Source: Allomyces macrogynus ATCC 38327
Lineage: Eukaryota; Blastocladiomycota; Blastocladiomycetes; Blastocladiales; Blastocladiaceae
Assembly (NCBI GenBank): GCA_000151295.1
Contig: GG745328.1
Span: forward strand, 1,696,615 to 1,738,671
Length of the DNA stretch: 42,057 nucleotides
Reading direction: 5' to 3'
Shown here: positions 19,724 through 30,571 of the stretch, in pieces
How positions within the stretch are numbered: position 1 is the stretch's first letter
Layout of the letters: each line of letters starts with the position of its first letter
Translations under genes and position numbers: made by a program
The notes under the pieces: model-generated
Databases searched by the model: none
Told to the model about the DNA's origin: nothing
The model's input: only the letters and a program-made list of their open reading frames with translations

Positions 19724-22199
19724 CTACTCGGACGCTGCGTGTGCCACGATCTTGCCGAGCACCGTCGTGAGTTGGTCGTAAATGGCCCTGTCCATGTCGA
19801 CGGCCTCCTGGGGGAGGTTTCCGAGCGCTGCTTGTGCAATGTCGTCGAACCGGCCGGTCCATTCTGTGATCCGGGAGGGTGCGGGGGGGGGGGGGGGGGG
19901 AGGGGTCAAATATCAGTTGCCGATGCGCAGATGAGTTCCGAAGGCAGCCAACAAACGTACCGGGATGCACCGTCTGCACGACCAGCAGCAGTTGCGCGGC
20001 ATTCGCACGCACGGCCGCAGGCAAGGTCGGCTGGAACAGTTCCGGCGCGGCCGTGGCGAGGGATTCGGGTACGGCAATCTCAGCGGGCGTCGGGTAATGC
20101 GCAAACGCGAGCGACAGAGCGAGCACGGCCTCGCCGTAGACGGTCGGGTACGGGAGCGTCAGCAGGTTCCAGACGGGCGCGAGGTTGCTGCACACCTTGG
20201 TTAACGGATCTGAAGCCGAAATTTGGCGGGTGGTAAGAGAGGCGTTTGAAGCGCACATCCGATCCGGTTCATGAACAAGGACGAACCAATGGCATTGCTC
20301 TTGGCCGCCGTCTTGATCAGGATTGCCAACAACCGGCCCACCTCGCACTGGATCGCCGGCGTGTCGGCATGCTTTTCCGCGGCCTCGAGCGCGGCACTGA
20401 GCGCAGTGCCGTCGCCCGAGTTCGAGTAAATGACGGCGCGCATGTTGCGGTCTACCATCGCAAGCAATGCTCAGCATGTGCACGTTTGGTGTCCCGCTCG
20501 ACGAAAAGCATACCCTCGGAACTCAGATGCCGCAAAATCACAGTTGACGTCAGGACCACATCGGGCGTGGGCGACTTGAGGTATGGGATCACGGCCTCGA
20601 GCACCGACAGATGGCCGAGATAGGCCTTGTTCTCCGCGGGAATGCACATGTGCCGCAATGCCGACAGCGTCGCGACCTGCACCTTCAAACTCTTGCAGTC
20701 GTTGAGGACCTGCAGGAGGTACTTGGCAAACTGGTGGTCGTTGACGAGGCTCGCCGCATTCTTGTCTACAAATTGGCGACCAAAATCGAATTAGCCCACG
20801 ACCACGCACCGCTCGCGTCCTTAATGGAGCAATAACAACGTACCAGAGCGTGCCAAGTTGCCAATGCACAGGCATGCGCACATGACGAGGTCCTCGGCCT
20901 TGCCGCTCAAAATCGAGCCCGGGTAGGTCATCCACCCACGGAACTTGCCGAGCGTCGCCTTTTCCGTGATCATACCCTGCACGACCTCGTCGTTGTGCGT
21001 CATGTTGACGACGACCTTGAGGCACGCATCGAGAATCGGCGTGTAGTCGTCGTCGTCCATGTTGATTTCCTGGTTGACGAGCTTCTCCATCTCCTCGAGG
21101 AGGACAAGGTGCACTTGGCGCGCGTAGAGACGCTTTTGCACGATGCCTAAGGAAATGGTCACGATCAGGTCCCGAGAACTTAGAGCGCGGGGAGGGTGGG
21201 GGCAAGCGGGCAACAAACCATTCTCAGACGCCGTCTCCAAAATTTCGATTGCATGCTCGAGGTTCTCGTCGGGCTCGGCCAGGAAGGCGGGCAAGCAGTC
21301 GAGCAGGAGGTCAATGCCGCTCAACGACACGAGCTTGTCGCAAGCGTACTCTGGGGAGAGGGAACAACAATGTCAATTCGTGATCAAAGCTTCAAAGAGC
21401 CAACACAGTGACAATGCCGCGACATACCGTTCTGAACCAGGACCGAGAGCAGTTGCAGTGCGCGCGGCCGCGTAAGCGTGCCGTTCTCGATGCGCTTGAG
21501 CAGAAGTGGAATGCCCTTCTTCTCAACGACCTTTTGCTGGCCACGGGCTATCCGGTGAACTCCAAGGTCAAATTGCGTTACCGGCCATCGGTGGTCGAAA
21601 GAGCGGTGCACATACGGAAATCCATGACCAGATTAATGAGCACGGAAATCGACGAGTGCGCAAGGTCCTCGTCCTGCGAGGAGATGTTGGCCATGATCTT
21701 GTCGAGGGCCGCGTCGTGCTCGAGCAGGGCGATCCGCTGAGCCTCTACGGATTCGAAATGCCAGAATTCATCAGCCGACCGCGCTCGAATTCGTGGAATT
21801 GACCCGCAAAAGCGTGCCGTACCATTGTCGACGAGCAAGTTGCCAATCCCGCGGTTCAAGTGGTGCAGGCCAACCTCGTCGAGCGACTCGCGCAGGTAAA
21901 TGACGCAGAGTGCGTCGAGCGTCGCGGTCGAGAATTTGAGCCGGCGTTCCTCTGGCGTTCGCGTGCGGGGGAGCGGAGAGTGATCAGCCGTCTGCGCCTT
22001 GGCCGCACCAACTCGCAATCACGACATTGCGTACCTTCCCTGCCCGCCTGCGCAACGACACCGGCAGCCAGCACGGCCACATCGTCAGTCGGGTTGTCGG
22101 CGAGGATCGCAGCCACACCCTCGTCAATCAGCTCGGGCGTCGCTACACGTCTGGGATCTCCTCCTCACGCTCAGAGGGCGTCGTCTCCTCACAAAACAT
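19724..22199 (-). CDS. RAP1GDS1: SmgGDS/RAP1GDS1-like armadillo-repeat protein
   Basis: Eleven exons on the minus strand: 22193-22199, 22035-22142, 21823-21951, 21616-21744, 21428-21547, 21219-21350, 20844-21146, 20514-20765, 20257-20451, 19961-20209, 19724-19863. All junctions keep frame, giving about 587 residues. The protein is an all-helical ARM solenoid, with repeat-like blocks such as DEDLAHSSISVLINLVMDF and LSALRHMCIP. The block MCACLCIGNLARSDKNAASL matches the conserved SmgGDS segment that in animals reads close to IGNFARND. SmgGDS binds prenylated small GTPases with polybasic tails (Rap1, Rho family) and guides their trafficking or exchange; the activity here is inferred. Every intron is phase 1, and exons 3-6 are each about one ARM repeat. 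The 7-nt first coding exon (donor gtgagg) is the least certain part. The frame otherwise has no upstream ATG. Confidence 0.85.
19883..19900 (-). repeat. Poly(C)18 tract in last intron of RAP1GDS1
   Basis: On the plus strand this is a run of 18 G; on the gene's sense strand it is 18 C. It lies about 20 bases before the acceptor of the last intron (19864-19960), in the usual position of a polypyrimidine tract. Together with a short flanking CCCC it dominates the 3' half of the intron. Confidence 0.85.
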
Positions 22200-23388
22200 T
22201 TAGCCCCCTGATCCCTCTGGCCGGGAGGGGGCGCTGTGTTGGTGGTTTTTAGCGGCCCGGAAGACTTCCCGAGGGGGCTCCGGCAATCACAAGTTTACGT
22301 GGCCCGAAAGTCCTTGGGGAGATTCAAACCGACGAGACGCGCTGTTTCTCTTCGCGCGTAGTTTAGCACGCTTGCGCCACCCGTTTTCCCAGCTCACTCC
22401 GAAACCTCTTCGAATTCGTCGCAATCGCCGCAATAAACAAACCTCGCGTCCTTTCAATTCACCCTAGAGCTCCCAACAGCTTCGATACCCTTCCCAACTT
22501 ATCGTCCTTTAGCGTGTCGACGACTACCCACGCGTCTCGAGCCCCCCCCCCCCCTCGTCCGGCTTGTGCTCTAAGAGGGGGGGGGGGGGGGGGGGTCAGT
22601 GTTGGCCCCAGTCCGATTCGGGTTGAGCGTTGCTTGCGCGCCAGCAATGGTTGGCCGAGCCGTATTTGAAGTCCGAGAGAGCGTGGACTCGCTGCCGGCC
22701 ATGCCCTCCACCATCATCCGCGCGCGCACATGTCGGACACGTACGGCGCGAGCGTGCAAGAAGGGGCGAAACGGCGCCAAAGTGGCCCAGGGACGAGCCA
22801 GAACGCGTGTTGGACGTGGGGAACGCTCGGGAGCGGCGCGCGCGGGCCAATGGCGATCCAAGCGGTGGCGGGCGGGGCGGCAAGTTTGGTTCGGGCCCGC
22901 GTCGATTGCGAGGGGTGACGTCGGTGTGGCGGGCGAGTCGAGCACGCTTCACAAAATGCAGCGAAATGATCAAGGTCGAGGACGGGGGCCCGACGCGCCG
23001 AGAGGGTGGGGCCACCTTGCAAGCCAACCAAAGCGTGTCGAGGCGCAAGTGATGTCAATCAAGCGTGGCCGTTACGTAAAGCGTGCAATGTTGTCTCAAT
23101 TTTAACTGGCAATAGAAATGCGCACGAGGCCGGCGTGGCTTCCGTGGCTGCCATGGCCAAGCATTCAGCCCACATCGAATTCCGGTTCCGCTTGTCTCCG
23201 CTTCTGCCGTCTCGCCACGCGCGAACAATCACTTCCCGACCCGGTCGTCGAGTTGGATGGCCAGCTCTTGCAGCTTGCAGCAGCTGTTCAGACCGTACCC
23301 TTCGCTTGGTTCTCTTCTCTCCCCGAAGCCGACGTGACCAGCAAGCTTGTCCACCAGTTCCCGCTCCTCCACGCCGACGACTGCAAGC
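22200..23388. other. 1.2-kb divergent spacer between RAP1GDS1 and the mitochondrial carrier
   Basis: The longest gene-free stretch in the window, between two genes that diverge. It should contain both promoters. The one clear structure is a poly(C)13/poly(G)19 inverted pair at 22542-22595. Short open frames occur on both strands across 22570-23100, but none resembles a family and they overlap one another. A tRNA-like block near 22290-22390 was examined and rejected. A non-coding RNA or an unrecognised exon cannot be excluded. Confidence 0.45.
22542..22595. repeat. Poly(C)13 / poly(G)19 inverted homopolymer pair
   Basis: Thirteen C (22542-22554) are followed after 22 bases by nineteen G (22577-22595). 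The runs are perfectly complementary, so a single strand could fold into a C:G hairpin with a stem of up to 13 pairs. The G run alone is long enough to form a G-quadruplex. It lies about 340 bases upstream of the RAP1GDS1 start and 790 upstream of the carrier start. Confidence 0.85.
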
Positions 23389-24588
23389 ATGAGCACCGCC
23401 AGCGCACCCGCCTTCACAACAGCAAATGCGCACTCGTCGGACCAGCTCGCGCCAGCACCAACCCCGGTCAAGCGTTCCAATGGACCAACGTTGCACGGAT
23501 TCGTGTGCGGCATCGCGTCGGGCACCACCAAGCTCGTCGTCGGCCATCCCGTGCGTGTCGGCCTGCTGCCGCTGTGTTGCCTTGATCCGAAAAGGTTGCT
23601 CATCACGCACGCGGCGTACTTTGCCTCGGTCCTTCAGTTTGACACGGTCAAGGTCCGCTTGCAAATCGAGGGCCTGCAAGGACGCTTCAAGGGGCCCATT
23701 GATTGTCTGGCCAAGACGCTGCGACGGGTATGTTCTTTTTCGATTTGGTGTTCCTGCTCCTTGTTTCCATGACGAGAAGACTCACGAAACGTGGACGAGT
23801 AGGAAGGCATCCGCGGCCTCTACAAGGGCGCAACACCGCCATTACTCGGGTGGGCTCTGGTTCGTCGATTCTGTCCTGGTTCCTGCGCTCATTTGAGCCG
23901 GTCAATCGCTGACCACCAATTTCCTCCATTTTAGATGGACTCAATCCAGCTCGGCACCTTGACCAACCTGCGCCGGTGCCTGCAGGGCGACGACCCGTCG
24001 GTCCCTCTCTCGATCCCGGGCCACGCGCTCGCCGGTCTCGGCGCCGGTATCGTCGTGTCCTTTGTCGCGGCGCCCGTCGAACTGCTGAAAGCGCAAATGC
24101 AAGTGCAATACGGCGACCGCGAGACCACACGGTACTCGAGTCCAATCGCGTGCGCCAAGCACATTGCGCGCGTGCACCCATGGGGGCTCGTGGGGCTCTG
24201 GTCGGCCCTGCCGGCCACCCTGCTCTTCCGATCGTACTTTTGGCTACTTTGGGGAAGTTATGAGGTATATACCCAAAAGCTGACCGCTTTCGGCGTGAAC
24301 GCGGCGTGGGTCCCGTTCCTCGCCGGTGGATTGGCCGCCAATTCGTTCTGGGCCTTGTCGTTCCCCGCCGACGTGATCAAGAACCGCATGATGGCACAGC
24401 CACAGCCCATCAATGAGACCTCACGGTACCCGACGATCGTCAAGACGGCCAAGGCCATTTACGCGACCGATGGCATGCGCGGTTTTTTCCGCGGGTTCTG
24501 GACGTGCCAGTTACGGTCGTTCCCGACAAACGGGGCTGCGCTGATCGTGTTCGAGTTTTTGAGCAAGAGGCTCGAACATGTCTTGTAA
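23389..24588 (+). CDS. Mitochondrial carrier family (SLC25) transporter
   Basis: Four exons: 23389-23550, 23638-23727, 23803-23859, 23935-24588. All junctions keep frame, giving about 320 residues, the normal size for the family. Three carrier repeats are visible with their Px[DE]xx[KR]-type signatures: GHPFDTVKVRLQ, a weaker second APVELLKAQMQ, and SFPADVIKNRMM. A first intron cuts immediately before FDTVK. The block after the first signature, GLYKGATPPLLGWALMDSIQ, resembles the carnitine/acylcarnitine and basic amino-acid subgroup (SLC25A20/29/45 type), but the substrate cannot be read from the sequence. It acts in the mitochondrial inner membrane with six transmembrane helices. The N-terminal 35 residues are Ala/Ser/Pro-rich and precede the first repeat. 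Its stop codon lies only 46 bases from that of the convergent WAPL gene. Confidence 0.93.
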
Positions 24589-24634
24589 ATCATTTGTTTT
24601 GCGCACACATTTTTTCCCAAATAGACAAGCTGGG

Positions 24635-27536
24635 TTACGCGGTGGTGGACCAGGATTCGACCTCGTGTAGCAGGTCGGTGTACGCGGTCACACTGACCAG
24701 GTGGTGGTGGTGGGGGGGGTCGACCGCGGTGTCGTGCTCGTGGTGCTGCGAGTGCGGCTGCGATTGTGAACCGGCGCCGCCGTCACCGACGGCCTCGGCC
24801 GCGTCGAGCCCGGCGTGCATGTCGACAAACTCCTGCAGTCGCGAGCGGACGCGGTCCAGATCCACCTTGCCTCGCATCGGAGTCGGCGCGTGCCGCAGGA
24901 CGAGTGCGAGCAACACGGCGGTCAGCAGCGGCACGACGCGCGGGACCCCACCGTCGTCCTCCTCCTCCACTGCTGCGTCCGCGAGAACGCGGTCGAGCGC
25001 GACCGGGAACGCCACGTCACCACTGTCTTCCACCTCCACGTCCCGAACCCTCACCCCTGCGAGATACGCCGCGGCCTCGTCTGCGTGCTCGGCGATATTG
25101 ACGAGCAGCCCCACGGCCACGACTTGCCGGTCCGCGCGGTCCGCCGCATTCGCTGCCCAAATCTCCGCGTGCTGCGACGCCGCCGCGGACCCCTGAGACG
25201 CGGCCGTTTCGGCGGCTCCGCACGTTGTGACCACGTGAGCGCGTACGTCGTCTGCGACAGCGACGAGCACGGGCGCCGGACCCGCAAAAACGTCAGCGAG
25301 TGCGGTCAAGCACTCCGTCGCTCCAGAAAAGTGCTCGCACACGGCCGCGGGCGCATCGCTCGTCACATTGATCGCGACGCGCATCGTCGCCAGGAGCGCC
25401 GCAACCCGCGCCACAGCGACCGCGCGGTCAGGATCGGGCAAGTCGAACGGCAGCGGCCGTAGCGCGTCGTATTGTGCGGCGATCGACGGAGCGAGTTGCG
25501 TGATCGGGAACGCGGTCGCGAGCGTGTGGCCCGCGAGGTTGGCGTAGAACGAGGCGCGTTCGAGAATGTCGAGCGCGATCGAGTGCACTGGGGTCACGTC
25601 GGTTGCATCCCAAGCGATCAGGTCGCCGACGAGGGTGATCCCGGCGTGGCCGAGCGAGGTCATGGCGAGTTCGCTCGAGAAGCGGATCAGGGCATGGACG
25701 GTGGCGAGCCAGAGGGAGGTGGGGGAATGGTCCTGGTCGAGGTAGGATGGAAGGGAGAGCGCGTCGAGCTTGGTGCTGATTTCGGCGGCCTGTGAGTGGG
25801 GCGTGGGTGGTGAGTGATTAGTGACGGCGGAATGGTTGCGATCGCGGGAGAAACGTGCCAGCTGCTGAGACTTCTTGTCGTCGGGAACCGAGATGGCGCC
25901 CTTGACCAAGTCCAGAATGTGGGAGGGCACGAGCAGCGAGCCAAAACGGCTGTCCATGAGAAGTGGTCGTGCAGCGTCCGTGTCAGTGGTCAGGGTCAGC
26001 ATCACGCCAAGAAATGCGAGCAACACGATCTAAAAACGGGTGGAGAGGTTGGTCCACGGGCTTTGGAGAGCGACACCGTCAAAAGGGGACCGTACCGCGT
26101 CCTTGTCCTGCGCCAGTGCGCCGAGGACGGGCAAGATAACGTGCATGGCCTGGCGTCGCACGGTGCGCTGCGACAATTTGCGCAGCACGTCCATGGCACT
26201 AGTTCAGGCTTCAAGTCAGGGGAGGGGGATGCCGATAGCGCGCGGCGAACAATGAAGCTATACCTGAATCGACGAATGTTGACGCTGGTCGATCGCAGCC
26301 CGTCGACAAGGTAGTCGAGCTCCTCCTTGAGCCGCAAAATCTCGCCGGCTTCGCGCAGCTCGTGGCGTGCCTTGACCTCAAACGGAGCGGTTGGCTGTGC
26401 AGGTCACAAAACAGTGGTCAGATAAACTGAGCTGGTTAGTGGAGAGGAACCCAGGCACGCCAACGAACCTCGTCATCATCGACGTCATCAGTTAGAAGCC
26501 GCGACGCAATTTCCTTGGCCATGAGCTCCGAATTCTTGCGCGTGATGCGCGGTCGCGACTTTTGCTCCACGGAACGGTTCGTGGCGGGGGCAAGCGCCGG
26601 ACCTGCAGGCGCAACGTCGTCGTCCTCATCACTGTCGTCGAAAAACGAGCCGAGGAACACGTCGCGCTGCGGGTTGATGGCGACACGAGGGGGAGGAGGA
26701 GCAGGCGCGGGCAAGCTGTTGGAGCGACTGGCCGGCAATGACGATGCCAATGAGGACGAATCGCCGAGAGAAGGGAAAAGTGCGGGTGGAGGAGGTGGAG
26801 GAGACGTGGACGGCGTGATGTCGGCGTCGAGCGGGGACGCCGAGAGCGCAACATCAAACGCGTCGGGTGGGGCCAAGCTGCTGTTCAGGACGCGTGCGGT
26901 CGATTCCACCGTGCCGTCGTTGCTGATAGCCGCTGGGTGCTCGGTTGCCAATGGGGCGGCCGGTGCAGGTGGTGGCGGCACCAATGGTGGCAGCGGGGTC
27001 GCGTCAATGGCACCGTTGGTCGTGCTGGTAGGTAAAGACCGCGACAGTGCAAGCTTGGGCGGAGATGCATTGCGACGACCCTTCCTCGGCGTCGGCGGCT
27101 TTCTGGCCACAGCTGGACGTGCAGCGCGGTCCGGAAAGACCGACTTGGGTAGCGTAATTTTGCGCGCAAGAAACGACGACCTGGACGGTCCCAGCGCGGG
27201 TTCTCCGGTCAGGTCAAAAGCAAACGGGTCGGACGGCTTGCCAATTCTGCTTTTCGGTCGGGGACCGTAGGGACTCGAAGACAGTCGTGGCTTTTTCAGT
27301 ACTGGTGCGCCAGCATCGTCGGCGCCACCTGGTGGAGTCTCATGCTCGTCATCTGCGCGAGCGTCGGGTCCGGACGGGGCGCGCGGGCTGAAGAGCCTTG
27401 ATGGCGTCGATGCAGTCGGGGTTGACGGTGCCGAGATGCGGTGCGAGGACCTTGAGCGCTTGCCGTAGGTGATGGCTGGTGCGGTGCCCAGCGACGGTGC
27501 TGCAGTGGCCCAGTGGGGCGGCGGCGGCGTGGCCAT
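24635..27536 (-). CDS. WAPL: WAPL/Wpl1 cohesin-release factor
   Basis: Four exons on the minus strand: 26469-27536, 26264-26394, 26096-26198, 24635-26029. All junctions keep frame, giving about 898 residues. The N-terminal half is disordered and rich in Pro/Ser/Arg, with an early YGKRSR and later PSDPFAFDLTGEP, resembling the YSR and GDPFGF blocks of animal WAPL. From exon 2 the conserved C-terminal helical domain begins: LKEELDYLVDGLRS, then RFSAMDVLRKLSQRTVRRQA, matching the WAPL/Wpl1 HEAT-like fold. WAPL works with Pds5 to open the cohesin ring and release it from chromatin; that is family knowledge. An acidic EEEDDGG patch and a His-rich loop lie near the C-terminus. A 36-base in-frame stretch (about 25800-25835) resembles a small intron but is read here as coding. 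It shares a 368-bp divergent promoter region with VAM7. Confidence 0.86.
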
Positions 27537-27904
27537 GCTAGGAGCGTCGCGCGCGAGCTTGGGGGATGGTTGGTCGCTAGTCGTCGTCGTGCGAGGTGGC
27601 CGCGATCAGCTCGAGCGCAGCAGAGCAACGTTGCCGAAACGATGCACGTTGCACGCGGGAATGCGTCATTCCTTTCACAGGCCAGCTCACGACAACGCAC
27701 ATCACGGCAACGCGTCCTTTCTGCTGGCTGCTGCTGCCAACACCTCGACCACAGCGACGACGACGACGCGACGACGACGAGAACGGGAACAATATCAACG
27801 GAGAACCTCTGAAACTTGCCGCACCACCCCGCCCGACCGCATCGAGCACAACTTCCACCACCTGCCGCCCACGCTCGTCAACTCCTGCCATCATCGCTGC
27901 AACC
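27537..27904. other. Divergent promoter region of WAPL and VAM7
   Basis: About 370 bases between two start codons pointing away from each other. It contains an imperfect CGA/GAC trinucleotide repeat at about 27754-27780, probably in the VAM7 5' untranslated region. No TATA-like box close to either start was recognised and no extra gene is supported. Confidence 0.45.
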
Positions 27905-29190
27905 ATGCCGTCCCCACCCGCATCAGCGACTCCGACACCGGCCTCGCGTCCGCGCCGCATTGTACTGATCCCGGCCACCGAGCTCGTCAACGGCGTCACG
28001 CACTACCGCATCGACGTGCCGGACCTGCCTCCACCCGGCATGCCGGACCCACCGCCGCGCCACCGCTACTCGGACTTTCTAAAGCTGCACGACCAGCTCG
28101 CGCGCCAGTTCCCGACCCTGCGGTCGGTCCTGCTCACCGAGATCCCACCGCTGCCGCCCAAGGCCTGGTTCCGCAACGCCGCCTCGGTCGTGCATACGCG
28201 CCAGACCCTGCTCGCCGCGCATTTGTCAGCGCTGTTGTCGACACCGCCGTTCGCAACCTGTGCGACGTTGCGCGATTTCTTGGGGATTCCAGAGGCACAG
28301 TGGCGCGCGTTCCATGCACCGCCGGGAACGGCAGCGCAGGCTGATGGAAGTGGTGCCAGTGCGGGGCCGCGGCTCTCGTCCATGGACGTGCCCACGCCCC
28401 CCGTGCAGTGGCTCGCGGCGCTGCACGACGTACAGGCGCAGGTCATTCAGCTCAAGCGCGCGCTGACCGACCGAGACACGTTGTTGCGTGCGGGGGATGC
28501 GCTACGTGCACAGGCGACGGCCAGTCAGGCGGCACGTCGTGCCGAACAGCTTCGGCTCAACCTGAACATTCTCGAATCGACGCTTTCCAGGCCGCCATGG
28601 TGCGTGTCTTTTTTCTTTGGGGGCTCTCCAGGTTCTTCCGAGACTGACACGACAACTCGATCCACAGTGAACCCATGTCGGACCTCGAGCGCACGCGGCG
28701 GCAAACGCTGCTCCTGACCACCATCCAGGACGTCAACGACATCCAACTGCGTCTGCGCGCAGGCCCCGCCGCGACAGTCTCCACCTCGGCTGTCCCGACC
28801 TCGTCCTCCTCATCAAACCCGCCACGGCGCGTTCTCGGCCGGCCCTCGACCTCCCCACCCGTCACGACCGCGACCACCGCCTACACGTCATCCTCGTCGC
28901 CACCACCCCCACCCGTTGTCGTGGGAGCGGCCGCGCGCGTCGACGTGACGACACTCAACAACCAAGGCCTATTGCAGTTGCAGCACCAGCACATGAACGA
29001 GCAGGACGCGGTTGCCGGCGCGCTGCTCTCAGTCACGCAGCGGCTCAAGATGATTGGGCATGCGATGAACGATGAGTTGGATACGCAGAACCAGTTGTTG
29101 GACGAGACGGCTGAGGATATGGATCGCGTGAGTGGGCGCGTGGGGAAGGTGCATCGCAAGGCCAAGAAGGTGGCGCGCGAGAAGGCCTGA
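27905..29190 (+). CDS. VAM7: Vam7-type PX-domain Qc-SNARE
   Basis: Two exons, 27905-28599 and 28668-29190, joined in frame across a gtgcgt...cacag intron, giving about 405 residues (yeast Vam7 is 316). An N-terminal PX domain (about residues 15-140) shows RYSDFLKLHDQLARQFP, the phosphoinositide-binding block, and a Pro-rich PPLPPKAW loop. A variable Ser/Thr/Pro-rich middle follows. The C-terminal 65 residues form a Qc-SNARE helix with HAMNDELDTQNQLLDETAED, including the zero-layer Gln, and no transmembrane segment after it. This PX plus SNARE architecture is that of Vam7, which binds PI3P on the vacuole and pairs with Vam3, Vti1 and Nyv1 for fusion. The exact junction residue is less certain, since the donor sits in a weakly conserved linker. 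Confidence 0.9.
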
Positions 29191-29357
29191 ACCTGTTGGG
29201 CGGAACGATGAAGGGAGGTCAGGCCGTGACGTTTGTACAGCCCACCTGAATAAATGGGATCACAAAGCTGATCATTGGGAACGGCATTTGGACGTGCGGC
29301 AGACAATCGGTCTGGAACACGACTGGGCATCAAGTAACGTGCGACCGGAAAAACACG

Positions 29358-29373
29358 ATATAGCTTGCTATAT
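29358..29373. repeat. Short palindrome between VAM7 and MRPS12 3' ends
   Basis: ATATAGC and GCTATAT flank a TT, making a perfect 7-bp stem with a 2-base loop, in a locally AT-rich stretch between convergent genes (233 bases between stops). It might be a transcript-end element; the function is unknown. Confidence 0.5.
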
Positions 29374-29423
29374 AAACACGACGCGGCCGAACGAAACCTA
29401 GCGAAACACGGCTCAACCAGAAA

Positions 29424-29990
29424 CTAGTCCTTGGACGGCTTGGGCACACCATACTTGGACCGGGCATTGCACCGGCCCTGCACGCCCTGCAGGTCGAGCG
29501 CGCCGCGAATCAAGTGGTACCGGACACCGGGCAAATCAGGCACACGCCCGCCGCGCACCAAGACGACCGAATGCTCCTGCAAGTTGTGCCCTTCGCCCGG
29601 AATGTAGGCAATCACTTCCTTGCCGTTCGACAAGCGCACTTTTGCGACTTTGCGCACAGCCGAGTTGGGCTTCTTGGGACTCGTCGTGTAGACCTTGATG
29701 CACACACCGCGCTTCTGTGGGCACCCGTCGAGATGCGGCGACTTGACCTTGCGCACCTTGGGCTTGCGCGGCTTGCGGATCACTTGCATCAAGGTCGAGT
29801 ACCGCGGCGCCGACGTGTGGAAGGCCGACGCGCCGGCACGCAGCAGCGGCGCGGTGGAGACGGATGGTGCCGAGGGCGCGGACAGCGAAAGTCTCGCCAT
29901 GAGCGTCGAGAGGGTCGAATAGGCCGCTGTCGTGGGCCGGGCGGTGCGGGCGGCGGCCGCGGCGGCGGGCCGGAGGAGGGCGGCGAACAT
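29424..29990 (-). CDS. MRPS12: Mitochondrial small ribosomal subunit protein uS12m
   Basis: A single uninterrupted frame of about 188 residues on the minus strand. The first 70 residues are rich in Ala, Arg, Ser and Thr with few acidic residues, a typical mitochondrial targeting sequence. The remaining 118 are a near-canonical S12: [19 protein letters not shown], then [34 protein letters not shown] and a final [14 protein letters not shown]12 lies at the decoding centre and helps control accuracy. It is one of few intron-less genes in this window. The ATG at 29990 opens the presequence; the frame is open further upstream without family resemblance. It diverges from the kinase gene across about 580 bases. 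Confidence 0.96.
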   Translation of the reverse strand: MFAALLRPAAAAAARTARPTTAAYSTLSTLMARLSLSAPSAPSVSTAPLLRAGASAFHTSAPRYSTLMQVIRKPRKPKVRKVKSPHLDGCPQKRGVCIKVYTTSPKKPNSAVRKVAKVRLSNGKEVIAYIPGEGHNLQEHSVVLVRGGRVPDLPGVRYHLIRGALDLQGVQGRCNARSKYGVPKPSKD

Positions 29991-30571
29991 GGTGTCGGGC
30001 GTGCAGCGTGGTCGTGCCGGAATCGACTGCAGCAGGTGCGCGCGGGCAGGGCGGGGCCGCGGTCGAGGAATCGTTGCTGGATCAACGGTCACTAAGATTC
30101 GGTGTTGGCCGACTTTGCAACAGGGCAAGAGAGGTCGAGCATCACGTGTCAAAGGCGTCTGGCAGTGATAATTTTGCAAAATCGCCATTTTGATGCCCAA
30201 AGACGCGGAGGACCATCGCGCCGCCGCGTCCGACCGCCACAACCGAACGCGAGCCGCGAGCACGACGAAGACTTGTGGCAGCGCCTTGCTCGCGCATCTC
30301 GCGCATCTCGCGCGGCACCTCGCCTTGGCGCACCCCCGATCGGCTGTGCTTGGCCAGCGCCCCGTCCGCCCTTTGTATCCGTATCCTCTGCTCCTCAAGA
30401 CCAACAGGGATTATTTCGCTCTGAGCGCAACGGAACCTGCACAACAGCACGAAGACGGACGCAATTTCCCGCTCTTGACGACGACGCGTCCAGGAGTTGA
30501 CGCGACGGGCCGCCGTGCTGCCCAGGGGATCAAGTCTACGCCATCTGGTTGATTCGACTCCACGATCCACC
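29991..30571. other. Divergent spacer between MRPS12 and the kinase gene
   Basis: About 580 bases with both promoters and 5' untranslated regions. A short tandem repeat of ctcgcgcat (ctcgcgcatctcgcgcatctcgcg) occurs at 30289-30312. Short open frames on both strands lack family resemblance. No RNA gene was seen. Confidence 0.4.

Noticed and set aside
20451..20483. A 32-nt intron in RAP1GDS1 starting gtgcac
   Set aside because: Too short for this genome; a gtatgc donor at 20513 gives a 62-nt intron with the same phase and a better junction.
22280..22400. tRNA-like sequence on the minus strand (TGGCGCAAGC followed by GGTTTGAATC)
   Set aside because: The T-loop has T where invariant C56 should be, the T-stem does not pair beyond two bases, and no seven-base acceptor stem could be found.
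25800..25835. A 36-nt in-frame intron in the last WAPL exon (gtcact...cacag)
   Set aside because: It has a branch-like ctaat and an acceptor, but is much shorter than other introns here and is not needed for frame; left as coding.
26515..27270. Plus-strand open frame antisense to the first WAPL exon
   Set aside because: Gly/Ser-rich shadow; the sense strand carries WAPL-like motifs and a valid splice pattern.
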